A stretch of 64,000 nucleotides of DNA from an uncultured Croceitalea sp. GTDB taxonomy: Bacteria; Bacteroidota; Bacteroidia; Flavobacteriales; Flavobacteriaceae. The stretch is from the NCBI GenBank assembly GCA_947494805.1, contig CANLWK010000002.1, forward strand, positions 186,001 through 250,000, in the 5' to 3' direction. Below, one piece after another: positions 18,096-27,038 of this stretch. The position numbers and the translations under genes were made by a program. The notes under the pieces are model-generated. The model was not told where the DNA came from, did no database searches, and saw only the letters and a list, made by a program, of their open reading frames with translations. The stretch's first letter is position 1. Every line of letters starts with the position of its first letter.

Positions 18096-19027
18096 GAGGT
18101 AATGTTCTTTTCTTTTTGGACATCAGGCTGGTTTTTTACTTCAAATTCAAAAATATCATTTCTGTTGTAATGACCGTTGACATCAAAGTCCATTTTACTG
18201 TTGATAATCGTACCTAAATCCAATTCAGCGGTCAGTATTCCGGCTTCCCCGAATAAGGGGCCTGCAATAACGTTCCCCTGAGGGGATACGATGATGCTCC
18301 CCCCCTCACAGATTGCCTCAGCTTCGTCTTTAACCATGAATTGATATGCTTCTGGGTACATCGATTTTGTAAAATATTGGTTGCAACCAAGAACATAGCA
18401 GCGACCTTCAAGCGCAATATGCTTCATGGTAGTTGTCCACTCTTCCCGCGAATCTGCTGTAGGTGCAATATATATTTCGACTCCTTTTTGGTACATCGCC
18501 ATTCGTGCCAATGGCATATAGTTCTCCCAACAGATGAGACCGCCCAATTTGCCGATGTTGGTATCAAAGGTCACCAATGATGCACCGTCGGCCTCAGCCC
18601 AAATCAAGCGCTCGGTTCCAGTCGGCTTGATTTTTCTATGCGTGCCCAAGATACCTTCAGTAGGAGATATGTACGCCATACTGCAGTAGAGACTGCCATT
18701 AGCTTCTTGTCGTTCTGTGAAGCCCACTATCAGATACATATGATACTTTTTGGCGAGTGCTACCAAACGTTTCATGGCACTATCTTTGAGCGACATACTA
18801 TTTTGATGATATGTGGCGTAAAGCGCTTTGCCCGATTCTGTGCGACGGCCCACTTTTGCCCCGAAATCAAAACCTCTGGGATAACCGGGGACAAAAGATT
18901 CAGGAAATACCAATAATTGACAGCCAACTTGGGCTTGTTCTTTGATAATCTGCTCCATCTTGTCCAGTGTTTTGGACTTATCAAAAAACACAGGACTCTC
19001 TTGTACAACACCTACTTTAACTTTCAT
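18092..19027 (-). CDS. nitrilase-family carbon-nitrogen hydrolase
   Basis: The 311-residue protein has the Glu-Lys-Cys triad of the nitrilase superfamily: E43 in FPESFVPGYPRG, K132 in THRKIKPT and C166 in GGLICWENYMPLAR. The CWENYMPLAR form is typical of true (branch 1) nitrilases that turn nitriles into carboxylic acids and ammonia, more than of amidases. I chose ATG 19027 (MKVKVGVVQE) because family members start just before this strand; a GTG at 19042 is possible. The gene leads a two-gene unit with the downstream GNAT. Confidence 0.85.
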   Translation of the reverse strand: MKVKVGVVQESPVFFDKSKTLDKMEQIIKEQAQVGCQLLVFPESFVPGYPRGFDFGAKVGRRTESGKALYATYHQNSMSLKDSAMKRLVALAKKYHMYLIVGFTERQEANGSLYCSMAYISPTEGILGTHRKIKPTGTERLIWAEADGASLVTFDTNIGKLGGLICWENYMPLARMAMYQKGVEIYIAPTADSREEWTTTMKHIALEGRCYVLGCNQYFTKSMYPEAYQFMVKDEAEAICEGGSIIVSPQGNVIAGPLFGEAGILTAELDLGTIINSKMDFDVNGHYNRNDIFEFEVKNQPDVQKEKNITS

Positions 19028-19133
19028 GGTATATGGCTTCACAACAATTTTGACACAAAGTTTTTTTAGACTTTGTATTTACTACGAAAGTTAAGGAAAG
19101 TTACTTTAGGGATGTTCCCTAACACAATGATTT

Positions 19134-19940
19134 TTATACCAATAATAAATCCAGTATACCCTGAATGGGCTGCAACTCATCGACATGTGTGGTCACGGAT
19201 TCAAGTACACTGCTGCCTACAATTGAAAATTCTTGTTGCAGTGCACGAATACAAGCTTCGGCCGTTGCAATGGAAACTCCGCCAGGTACTTGATAATAAG
19301 TTTTGCTATAGTCTGAAGGTTCCAGACAATCAAAGTCAAAATGTAGGTACAGTTGTTCTATTTGTTTTTGCTTCAAGGTCTGTACCAATTCTGGGATATT
19401 GGTTTTTTGTGGGGCGTAGATACTACCCGAGGTGATACGTTGCTGTTCTGCCTCATCGATATCACGAAGACCCACATAATGAATTTGCGCCGCAAAAATT
19501 GTAGAGCTCAACAAGGATTCCATTTTTGAGTTCGCTTCACCCAAAAGTGTTCGCAATGGCATGCCGTGAAAATTATGGCTGCCCGAATCACTGGGTTTAT
19601 TGATATCGGCATGCGCATCAAACCACACCACGCCCATGTTTGGATACTTTTTGTTAAGGTAAGAGACCGGTACAATTTCTAATCCACAATCTCCGCCAAT
19701 GGTTTGAATTGTATTTGGATTTGCCGCCTCGATAACGCTTTTCAAACGACCCAATTGTTCTAAAATCGCTTTGTAATTATTAATATGGTATTGCTGTTCG
19801 CCTATTTTTCCCGCGGGTTCTTTTGAAAGAGGTACATGCACAAATGCCTCATCATTAAGGTAATCGAGCACTGTTTTTGCACCACTTTCAATAATGCTGC
19901 CTGTGCCCGAACCTTGCCATTGCGGGAAATAAATTTTCAT
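19134..19940 (-). CDS. arginase/ureohydrolase-family protein
   Basis: The 268-residue protein has the manganese motifs of ureohydrolases: IGGDCG at about residue 80, WFDAHADIN at about 107-115 and LHFDFDCLEPS at about 200-210. Family members hydrolyse arginine, agmatine, formiminoglutamate or guanidino acids. The second-site motif and short length do not point to one substrate. The gene overlaps the upstream M1 peptidase stop by one base (TAATG), so it ends a long minus-strand run of peptidases. That supports a role in handling amino acids released from peptides. Confidence 0.85.
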   Translation of the reverse strand: MKIYFPQWQGSGTGSIIESGAKTVLDYLNDEAFVHVPLSKEPAGKIGEQQYHINNYKAILEQLGRLKSVIEAANPNTIQTIGGDCGLEIVPVSYLNKKYPNMGVVWFDAHADINKPSDSGSHNFHGMPLRTLLGEANSKMESLLSSTIFAAQIHYVGLRDIDEAEQQRITSGSIYAPQKTNIPELVQTLKQKQIEQLYLHFDFDCLEPSDYSKTYYQVPGGVSIATAEACIRALQQEFSIVGSSVLESVTTHVDELQPIQGILDLLLV

Positions 19941-21559
19941 TAAAGTTTTTTGCTTTCAATGTAAAAATCACGGTCAACCACCAAATCAGAACCTTTTACT
20001 TTTTCAGTTTTCCATTCAGCACTTGGAAAAATCCATTTTGAGGTATCACCAATTTTCACTTCTATGGGCATATCAAAACCTTCAACAATATTAATGTACC
20101 GAAATTTTAGTTTTTTGCCCTCGAACCCATATTCCAATACCGGAATTTTAGTAGTTCGCAAATACTGTTCAAAAAAGGCTGTAAGGTCTTTTTTGGTAGC
20201 CTTTGAGAGAAAGGCTTCAATTTGTTGGGTGGTCACTGTTTGATGGTAAAAAATCTTGTTCATGTCTCGTAAAGTCTGTCGCCAAAGCTCATCATCTTCA
20301 ACCAATTGGCGCAGGGTGTGCAAGATATTGGCACCTTTATAGTACATGTCGCCCGAACCCTTTTTGTTCAGGTTGTAACGACCAATAATGGGTTTGTCAT
20401 TTTTGATGTTCTTGCGGGTGCCGATAACATAATCTGCAGAAGCTTTTTTGCCAAAATGATAGTCTAAATACAAATTCTCAGAATAAGCTGTGAAGCCCTC
20501 ATGGACCCACATGTCGGCAATATCTTTGTAAGTAATACTGTTTGCAAACCATTCATGGCCCGCTTCGTGAATGATAATGAAATCAAATTTGAGTCCCCAA
20601 CCACTTCCTGAAAGGTCACGGCCCAAATAACCGTTTTGATATTTATTCCCATAGGTTACAGAGCTTTGGTGTTCCATTCCCAAATAAGGTACCTCGACAA
20701 GTTTAAATCCGTCTTCGTAAAAGGGATAGGGGCCAAACCAATGTTCAAAGGCTTCCATCATTTTTACCGTTTGTTTGAACTGCTCTTTCGCTTTCTCCAA
20801 ATTCTCGGGCAATACGTAATAGTCAAGATCAAGCTCCCCATTTTCACCTTGGTATTTTTCGCCAAAATAAACATAGTTTCCAATATTGACATTTACACCA
20901 TAGTTGTTGATAGGGTTGTTTACGAACCAGTGATAGGTTTTTGTTGTTGTATTCTCATCAACGGAACGTAAACGTCCGTTAGAAACATTCATCAGACCTT
21001 TGGGTACTTTGACACTTATGGCCATACTATCCACTTCGTCATACATATGATCTTTATTGGGCCACCAAACACTGGCACCCAAACCCTGGCATGAAGTTGC
21101 TACAAAGTGGTCGCCATTGCTATCTTTCTTCCAAGAGAAACCGCCATCCCAAGGTGCTCTGATGGCTTCCTTTGGATTACCGGAATAATAAATGGTCAAT
21201 TCATTGAAATCACCTTCTACCTGTTCTTTGTTCATTAGCACGGTATGAACATTGCCACTACTTTTAAAGGAGAGTTCTTCACCCTCACCGATGATTTTTT
21301 CAATTTTCATGGGAGGCTGTAGATCGATCTGCATGACATCATGAGATTTGAGCACTTGGTATCGAATGGTGTTTTTACCAGAAATAAACTTCTCATTGGG
21401 CTTGACCTCAATATCAAGATGGTAATAGTTGAGATCCCACCACTCGCGCTCTGGTGTGATGCTCCCCCTTAAAAAATCGTCTTTGGTGTAGCTAAGGTCA
21501 TCTTGTGCATAAAATGCAATGCTCAATAAACTGAAAACAGCAAGTATCGGTTTTCTCAT
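19940..21559 (-). CDS. secreted M1-family aminopeptidase
   Basis: The 539-residue protein has a signal peptide (MRKPILAVFSLLSIAFYAQ) and the gluzincin signature HEAGHEWFANSI at about residue 335, with the third zinc ligand in WVHEGFTAYSE about 20 residues later. The substrate-anchoring exopeptidase loop GMEHQSSVTYG stands in place of GAMEN. The N-terminal half is the M1 beta-sandwich. It lacks a long C-terminal helical domain, as is usual for the shorter Bacteroidota forms. It likely trims oligopeptides in the periplasm. The gene is 14 bp downstream of the M28 peptidase and overlaps the arginase-family gene. Confidence 0.9.
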   Translation of the reverse strand: MRKPILAVFSLLSIAFYAQDDLSYTKDDFLRGSITPEREWWDLNYYHLDIEVKPNEKFISGKNTIRYQVLKSHDVMQIDLQPPMKIEKIIGEGEELSFKSSGNVHTVLMNKEQVEGDFNELTIYYSGNPKEAIRAPWDGGFSWKKDSNGDHFVATSCQGLGASVWWPNKDHMYDEVDSMAISVKVPKGLMNVSNGRLRSVDENTTTKTYHWFVNNPINNYGVNVNIGNYVYFGEKYQGENGELDLDYYVLPENLEKAKEQFKQTVKMMEAFEHWFGPYPFYEDGFKLVEVPYLGMEHQSSVTYGNKYQNGYLGRDLSGSGWGLKFDFIIIHEAGHEWFANSITYKDIADMWVHEGFTAYSENLYLDYHFGKKASADYVIGTRKNIKNDKPIIGRYNLNKKGSGDMYYKGANILHTLRQLVEDDELWRQTLRDMNKIFYHQTVTTQQIEAFLSKATKKDLTAFFEQYLRTTKIPVLEYGFEGKKLKFRYINIVEGFDMPIEVKIGDTSKWIFPSAEWKTEKVKGSDLVVDRDFYIESKKL

Positions 21560-21573
21560 AGAATAGGTATAGG

Positions 21574-22902
21574 TTATCTAAACACCGCGTTCGGAAAGAC
21601 AACAGGACTCTCGTGCCCATTTTTGCCAACCGCCGCCACACCAAAAAAGTAATTGTCAATAACGATGCCTTCTAAGGTATGTTCGGTGATATTTCCTACA
21701 AATTTATAATTATCCCACGTAGGAGAGGTAGTATCTCGCCAATAAATTTTATAACCCGCTGCACCGTCAACAGCACTCCAACGTAATCTGGTCGAGGGTT
21801 CCACGATACCACCTATCTCCACTTTTTTAGGAGCTGGGGGTGCCCAAGCAATTGATGCTAAGTTAATTGCATTGACCGCAGTTAGTTTTTTGGCATAGTC
21901 AAAATTGACATGTTCCAATACATCACCGTATGCGATACCGTCTTCAATTCTGGTATCTTGATGTTGTTGGGTATAGTTTTCATGTGATTCCATAATACGA
22001 ATACCTGCGAAGCCGGCGTTGTTGAAAGGTATATGGTGCCCTCCGCGTCCGAACCTATCCAATCGGTATATGAGCATCGGGTTCATTTCTGGCATATAGG
22101 TTTTTACGTTTTTATGCACATAACGTGCGAGCTGTCTTGAGATCCCATCGACTTCACCGCCATAAAAACGTCGTGCGTTACGTTGCTTTTCAGTTTCGGT
22201 TGGTGGAACAGGTTCTGAGAAAATTCTAAAGTCACGATTGCTGACCACGCCATCGACTCCCTTGATATTACCAATCATGTCATTGTTCAAAATGCCAACA
22301 ATGTTCCAGCCTTTTTCCTTGGCATAAGCCGCAAGCCCTTTGCCACCGAAAAGCCCTTGTTCTTCGCCTGACAACCCAACAAAGATGATACTACTCTCAA
22401 AATCATATTTTGACAATACCCTGGCTGCCTCTATGGTACCTGCCATACCACTGGCATTGTCATTGGCGCCCGGTGCATCGTTAGTGAAGTTGTTTGGGTC
22501 ACTTATTCTTGAATCGATATCACCGCTCATAATGATAAAGCGATTGGGATGTTTTGCTCCCCTTTTGATAGCAACAACATTTACGACCATGACATCTTTT
22601 ACAATACGCCTGTTAGTGCCTTTTTCGACCAAGTCCTTTTGGTAGAATACTTCGAGGCAATTTGAACAGTCTGACGAAATTTTATCAAACTCACTTTTGA
22701 TCCAGCGTCGCGCGGCACCGATACCCCGTGTTTGCGAAACCGTATCGCTCAAAGTATGCCGTGTGCCAAAATTGGCAAGGGTTGCAATATCATTTTCAAT
22801 ACGCTCTGCGGATACCGAATTAATAATGTTATACATGCGTGAATCGCTTTGCGAAAAGACATGTACCGCGGTCAAAAAGAATACAAATAGAATTTTTTTC
22901 AT
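21574..22902 (-). CDS. secreted M28-family peptidase with fibronectin-III-like tail
   Basis: The 442-residue protein has a signal peptide to about Q18, a PA-less M28 domain and a C-terminal ~85-residue fibronectin-III-like domain (SAVDGAAGYKIYWRD). Zinc-site motifs are APGANDNASG (D148), SGEEQG (E180/E181), and GGHHIPFNNAG near the C-terminal end of the catalytic domain. The first ligand position, usually His-x-Asp, reads D128-I-D130 in MSGDIDSR. Aspartate could still bind metal, and the subfamily may share this. Likely an aminopeptidase in the periplasm. The ATG overlaps the TMEM175 stop by 4 bases. Confidence 0.87.
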   Translation of the reverse strand: MKKILFVFFLTAVHVFSQSDSRMYNIINSVSAERIENDIATLANFGTRHTLSDTVSQTRGIGAARRWIKSEFDKISSDCSNCLEVFYQKDLVEKGTNRRIVKDVMVVNVVAIKRGAKHPNRFIIMSGDIDSRISDPNNFTNDAPGANDNASGMAGTIEAARVLSKYDFESSIIFVGLSGEEQGLFGGKGLAAYAKEKGWNIVGILNNDMIGNIKGVDGVVSNRDFRIFSEPVPPTETEKQRNARRFYGGEVDGISRQLARYVHKNVKTYMPEMNPMLIYRLDRFGRGGHHIPFNNAGFAGIRIMESHENYTQQHQDTRIEDGIAYGDVLEHVNFDYAKKLTAVNAINLASIAWAPPAPKKVEIGGIVEPSTRLRWSAVDGAAGYKIYWRDTTSPTWDNYKFVGNITEHTLEGIVIDNYFFGVAAVGKNGHESPVVFPNAVFR

Positions 22903-23528
22903 AGTTGGTGTCTTTTATACCTTTTTTCGAAATCGGCCCCATGCCAGTAGCATAAGGGACCTAAAAGTGCATAAATAATTCCGGGCAATACAATGGTCAA
23001 GCCTATTTTAAATTTTGCAAGGCCCATTGAAAGTAGGGCTACAAAAACATAAATCAAAAAATGCCGAGCATAAAAATAAAGGATAATCGAATTCGCCACA
23101 CTCTTTGTTCTTTTGTAAGCCCTGAAATACATGAGGCTAAAACATGCAAAAATCAGTAAAAAACCCAAACTGTATAACTGAAAGAGGGACGAAAAATCTT
23201 CGGCGTTCATCATAATGTTCCCGGCCCAGGAGTTTATCAGCGATTTAAGTGGAAATACATAATAGAGTACGACAAAGAGCAGGACAGCATTGAATGCCAC
23301 TATCCAATTGTCCATATAATCGGTTCTTCTAAAAAAATTATAGTGTAGCCACCAAAGCCCGATCAGCACAAAGAAACTGACCCCAAAACTTAGGAATACC
23401 ATCCAGTCAATATCCAATATTGAAGTGCTATTCTCAGTTCCCAAAGAAACAACCAAAAGGGTTGCAGCAAAGGCAAATACCGCATCACTAAAGGCCTCGA
23501 TACGCGAAATATTGTGCGGAAACTTCAT
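22899..23528 (-). CDS. TMEM175-type potassium channel family protein (DUF1211)
   Basis: The 209-residue protein has six predicted membrane helices. Helix 1 carries the family signature RIEAFSDAVFAFA (R..xFSD), which lines the pore in bacterial TMEM175 channels. Those assemble as tetramers of one six-helix repeat and conduct potassium. It sits 9 bp after the propeller-NTF2 gene and overlaps the M28 gene by 4 bases, so it is embedded in the otsAB-peptidase run. With trehalose synthesis upstream, a role in osmotic adjustment is plausible but inferred. Confidence 0.85.
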   Translation of the reverse strand: MKFPHNISRIEAFSDAVFAFAATLLVVSLGTENSTSILDIDWMVFLSFGVSFFVLIGLWWLHYNFFRRTDYMDNWIVAFNAVLLFVVLYYVFPLKSLINSWAGNIMMNAEDFSSLFQLYSLGFLLIFACFSLMYFRAYKRTKSVANSIILYFYARHFLIYVFVALLSMGLAKFKIGLTIVLPGIIYALLGPLCYWHGADFEKRYKRHQL

Positions 23529-23537
23529 TGCAGGAAC

Positions 23538-24725
23538 TTATTGGATAAAAGTGACTTTGGCAATTTTGCCATTTTTGACCTCGTAAATAGCCACAGCACT
23601 GTAGTTCTGTCCATTTATGGTCAAGAATTCTTCGTCGATGACCCGGTTGCCAAGAACAATGCGATTTTTTATTTCACAATTAAGGTCGGGCGTGTTGGCA
23701 AAAAAGCCTTCATACATCTCCCGCATTTTGGTTTTTCCTTTTCCAATAGGTTTGTTCGGATGGTTGAACAGTTCTACATCATCACTGTAGGTCGACAAAA
23801 ACCCTTCGATATCACGATTGTTATAGGCATCCAGTTGTTGTTGTACTATAGCGCGCGGTGATGCTTCGGCAACAAAGACCAACCGCGTACCAGTGCTGTT
23901 CACGGCAATACGACTTATCCCGTGAATCTCCTCTTGCGGAAAAAACATGAGTTGCTGCCACCATTCATCCTTATCGGGGTCGACCATTACGATGGCTTTG
24001 TCGGCACCCGCCAAGAGCGTACCATCTTTCAACCAGCACATATCTTCTGTATTTCCATAGGTATTGAAGATTTTTTGGGTACTTCCTGAAAGTGGATCTA
24101 AAGATTTTATCTGCCAGCGCTCATCTTCTTTGCTAATATAACTGACCAAATTGCTATTGGGAATCTTATGTAATGACCTACCAACATTTTTTTGCATGGT
24201 ATGAGTACTGCCATCTTCAAGATTGGCTACGACCAGATCCATCTGGTTCTCTTTCAGTACAGTGCAAACAATGGTGTTTTTATCATACCAAAGATGATAA
24301 CCCACCTTTAGTCCTTCAAGCAACACTTTTGATTTACCATTCTTAAGGCTATAAGAATATAAGCGTTGAAGACCATCCAAATCTAGTCGTATGGCAGAAA
24401 TGGCATTCTTACCAGGAATTTTCAGAGGAGAATACTCGCTGCCCGTAGCGGTGTCAGTCAGCCATTTTTTAGAACTACCGTCTTCTATATTGAACTGTAA
24501 CACATCGGTCTGCGAAGCCCGGGTCGAAGAAAATAATACCGTTCGATCATCTAAAAAAGAAGGTTGGTTGTCATAGCCCTTATTGTTCGAAATGTTTTTC
24601 GGATTCGCGAGCTGTATTTTTCCATCAGCGGTTTCTAAGTCAAACAAGTAGACTTCTGTTTCTGATTGTGAAAATACGGTTGTGCCAAGTAGAAAAATGA
24701 CAAATAGGGAAATGGAATACTTCAC
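23538..24725 (-). CDS. secreted beta-propeller protein with C-terminal NTF2-like domain
   Basis: The 395-residue protein starts with GTG at 24725, two bases after the otsAB stop, and has a signal peptide ending at about Q20. Residues ~30-285 form TolB/PD40-like blades (NQPSFLDDRTVLFSS, EYSPLKIPGKNAIS). Residues ~290-395 form a SnoaL/NTF2-like domain (QQQLDAYNNRDIEGFLSTYS ... VAIYEVKNGKIAKVTFIQ). The NTF2-like part resembles steroid-isomerase-like binding domains. This fusion is unusual; no function can be assigned. It probably acts in the periplasm next to the co-encoded peptidases. Confidence 0.75.
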   Translation of the reverse strand: MKYSISLFVIFLLGTTVFSQSETEVYLFDLETADGKIQLANPKNISNNKGYDNQPSFLDDRTVLFSSTRASQTDVLQFNIEDGSSKKWLTDTATGSEYSPLKIPGKNAISAIRLDLDGLQRLYSYSLKNGKSKVLLEGLKVGYHLWYDKNTIVCTVLKENQMDLVVANLEDGSTHTMQKNVGRSLHKIPNSNLVSYISKEDERWQIKSLDPLSGSTQKIFNTYGNTEDMCWLKDGTLLAGADKAIVMVDPDKDEWWQQLMFFPQEEIHGISRIAVNSTGTRLVFVAEASPRAIVQQQLDAYNNRDIEGFLSTYSDDVELFNHPNKPIGKGKTKMREMYEGFFANTPDLNCEIKNRIVLGNRVIDEEFLTINGQNYSAVAIYEVKNGKIAKVTFIQ

Positions 24726-24727
24726 GA

Positions 24728-26941
24728 TTACGAGATTTTTGCAAATTGCTTTAATAGTTCACGAACTTTTTTAGTGCCCTCAACATGATATTTGGCCTGG
24801 GTTTTTTGTAGGCCCACCTTTACTGTGACGGTCGTATCTGGTAATTCTTGAAACATAAATTCGTCAGTCCAATCATCGCCTATGGCAAAAACAAAATCAT
24901 AGTTGTCCTCTCCTAAAATACGAACGGAGGCGCGACCTTTATTCACATTACTGCTCTTGACCTCCATCACCTTATTTCCGTTGAGAACACTGATGTCGTC
25001 ATTACCGATTAAACTGGTGAGCACGGTATTCAGTTCTGTTGCACGTTTTTGGCCAAAGTCGGGATCGGTATTGCGATAATGCCAAGCTAAAGAATAGTTC
25101 TTCTCTTCTATAAAAGATCCGGGTGTTCTATCGACAAATGATTCCAATACCGGTTGAATTTTTTCCATCCAATCACCTTTTACCTTTTCTAAAAGCTTAA
25201 AGGCTTCACCATTTCTTGAAATCCATACACCGTGTTCTACGATCATATTGTATTTTTTTGGCAAAAACCACCTTGTAAAGGTTTCCTTGTCACGACCACT
25301 TATCAAAAAGAGTGTGGTGTTTTCTTGTTTATGGATTTTATCAAGTAGTGTATACAGTTCTTCGTCAGGAGAGGCCTTTTGAGGATCCTTGTGAAAACCG
25401 GCCAAGGTGCCGTCGTAATCAAGAAATAACAAACGCTTACTGGCCGATGTATAGTTTTTGAGTACCTCTTCTAAAATACCGGCATTCATTTTTTGAGATA
25501 CATAAGTACCAATACCTTGACGTTGCGCTTTCAGTGAATTCATAAACTCATTGGCCCAAACTTCAACATTATAGCGTTTTAACCTATTCTGCAAAAACAT
25601 ATTACGGGCCATCTGCTCTTCTTTGGGCATGGTGATGGCTTGCTTTAACGTATCTGCCTGCTGTTCAAAATTATTCGGATTGATCAATAGCGCTTCATTC
25701 ATTTCATAAGCAGAACCGGCCATTTCGCTTAAAATCAATACCCCGGTTTTATCAGTTCTGGTAGCGATATATTCCTTGGCGACCAAATTCATACCATCCC
25801 TTAAGGGGGTCAGCCATGCAATATCGCTCGATATGTAGAGATCAATTAGGTTTTCAAAAGGTAGAGAACGGTAAAAATACCAAATAGGGGTCCAGTTTAC
25901 GGTTGAAAGTTCGCCATTGATACGGCCCACCAGCTCATCAATTTCACGCTTTAGGAGCTTGTACTGCGGTACATTGGATCTTGAAGGTACAGCAAGAATA
26001 ATCAGTCGAACCTTTTCTTTATACTCGGGATATTTGTTTAAAAAGTACTCGAACGCATTGATGCGTTTGGCGATGCCTTTACTATAGTCCAACCGATCAA
26101 TGGAGACGATAAGCTTGGTGTCAGGGGCTGATTTTTTATGCTCGTCCAATTTCTTTTGAAGGTCAGAACGTTCTTTTCCTTTAAGGGCATTACTGGCCTT
26201 GGCAGCTTTGGCAAACTTGTCATAATCAATACCCATGGGAAAAGAGTCTACCTTGATAACACGATTTTCAAGATAGATATCGTTGAAACTTACTTCAAGA
26301 CCCAAGAGGCGACGTACCGAACTTAAGAAGTGTCGTTCGTAGTCGTAGGTGTGGAATCCGATAAGGTCCGAGCCTAAAAGGCCTTCAAGCACTTCTTCAC
26401 GCCATGGTAGTGTTCTAAAGATTTCATATGAAGGAAAAGGAATGTGCAAAAAGAAGCCAATTGTGGCATTGGGCCGTTTTTCTTTTACCATTTGTGGTAC
26501 CAATAGCAACTGATAATCGTGTACCCAAATAATATCATCATCTCCAGCCTTCTCTAAAATCGCATCTGCAAACTTTTGATTTACAGATTTGTAGGTTTCC
26601 CAAAAATCTAGCTCAAACTCTGAGTATTCCAAAAAGTAATGGAACAATGGCCAAATGGTACGGTTACTAAAGCCAAAATAAAACCCATCAACATCGTTCT
26701 TTGTTAACCTTACCTTTGAGCAGCCATGCTCTTTAAGCGCAATGTCTATGGTATCTGAAAGTTCTTCAGGTATATCTTCATCGGTAAGTCCTGACCAACC
26801 TATCCAAAGGCTTTCACCACCACTGTGCACAGATTTCATTCCTGTTGCCAATCCTCCAACACTTGGTATTGCGGTTAGGCCACCGTCACTTATTTGCAAT
26901 TGTACTGGCAGCCTATTAGAAATAATTATAGTTTTACTCAT
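24728..26941 (-). CDS. bifunctional trehalose-6-phosphate synthase/phosphatase
   Basis: The 737-residue protein fuses a GT20 trehalose-6-phosphate synthase (residues ~1-465; WVHDYQLLLVPQM, IGFFLHIPFPSYEIF, RDGMNLVAKEY) to a HAD-type trehalose-6-phosphate phosphatase (residues ~490-737; LFLDYDGTLAGF with the two catalytic Asp near 508-510, GDDWTDEFMF for magnesium). It would make trehalose from UDP-glucose and glucose-6-phosphate in the cytoplasm, an osmoprotectant route. It is the first gene of a six-gene minus-strand run and diverges from the GH15 gene across 97 bp. Confidence 0.95.
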   Translation of the reverse strand: MSKTIIISNRLPVQLQISDGGLTAIPSVGGLATGMKSVHSGGESLWIGWSGLTDEDIPEELSDTIDIALKEHGCSKVRLTKNDVDGFYFGFSNRTIWPLFHYFLEYSEFELDFWETYKSVNQKFADAILEKAGDDDIIWVHDYQLLLVPQMVKEKRPNATIGFFLHIPFPSYEIFRTLPWREEVLEGLLGSDLIGFHTYDYERHFLSSVRRLLGLEVSFNDIYLENRVIKVDSFPMGIDYDKFAKAAKASNALKGKERSDLQKKLDEHKKSAPDTKLIVSIDRLDYSKGIAKRINAFEYFLNKYPEYKEKVRLIILAVPSRSNVPQYKLLKREIDELVGRINGELSTVNWTPIWYFYRSLPFENLIDLYISSDIAWLTPLRDGMNLVAKEYIATRTDKTGVLILSEMAGSAYEMNEALLINPNNFEQQADTLKQAITMPKEEQMARNMFLQNRLKRYNVEVWANEFMNSLKAQRQGIGTYVSQKMNAGILEEVLKNYTSASKRLLFLDYDGTLAGFHKDPQKASPDEELYTLLDKIHKQENTTLFLISGRDKETFTRWFLPKKYNMIVEHGVWISRNGEAFKLLEKVKGDWMEKIQPVLESFVDRTPGSFIEEKNYSLAWHYRNTDPDFGQKRATELNTVLTSLIGNDDISVLNGNKVMEVKSSNVNKGRASVRILGEDNYDFVFAIGDDWTDEFMFQELPDTTVTVKVGLQKTQAKYHVEGTKKVRELLKQFAKIS

Positions 26942-27017
26942 AGATGAATTATTGAACCAAAAATGAAATAAAAGTTGGTTTTTTTCGATTTATAAGAAGG
27001 AAAAAACCTACAAAAAC

Positions 27018-27025
27018 CAAATGTA
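27018..27025 (-). promoter_or_regulatory. possible -7 box (TACATTTG) for the trehalose operon
   Basis: On the minus strand the Bacteroidetes -7 consensus TAnnTTTG is met exactly, 77 bases before the otsAB ATG. The spot for a -33 TTG lies inside the divergent GH15 coding start and is not convincing, so the assignment is weak. Confidence 0.3.
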
Positions 27026-27038
27026 ATACCATTTTTTC

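Noticed and set aside
19043-19133. Inverted repeat acaaagt/actttgt between nitrilase and arginase-family genes
   Set aside because: The stem is short, AT-rich and lacks a T-run in the needed direction, so it was not called a terminator.
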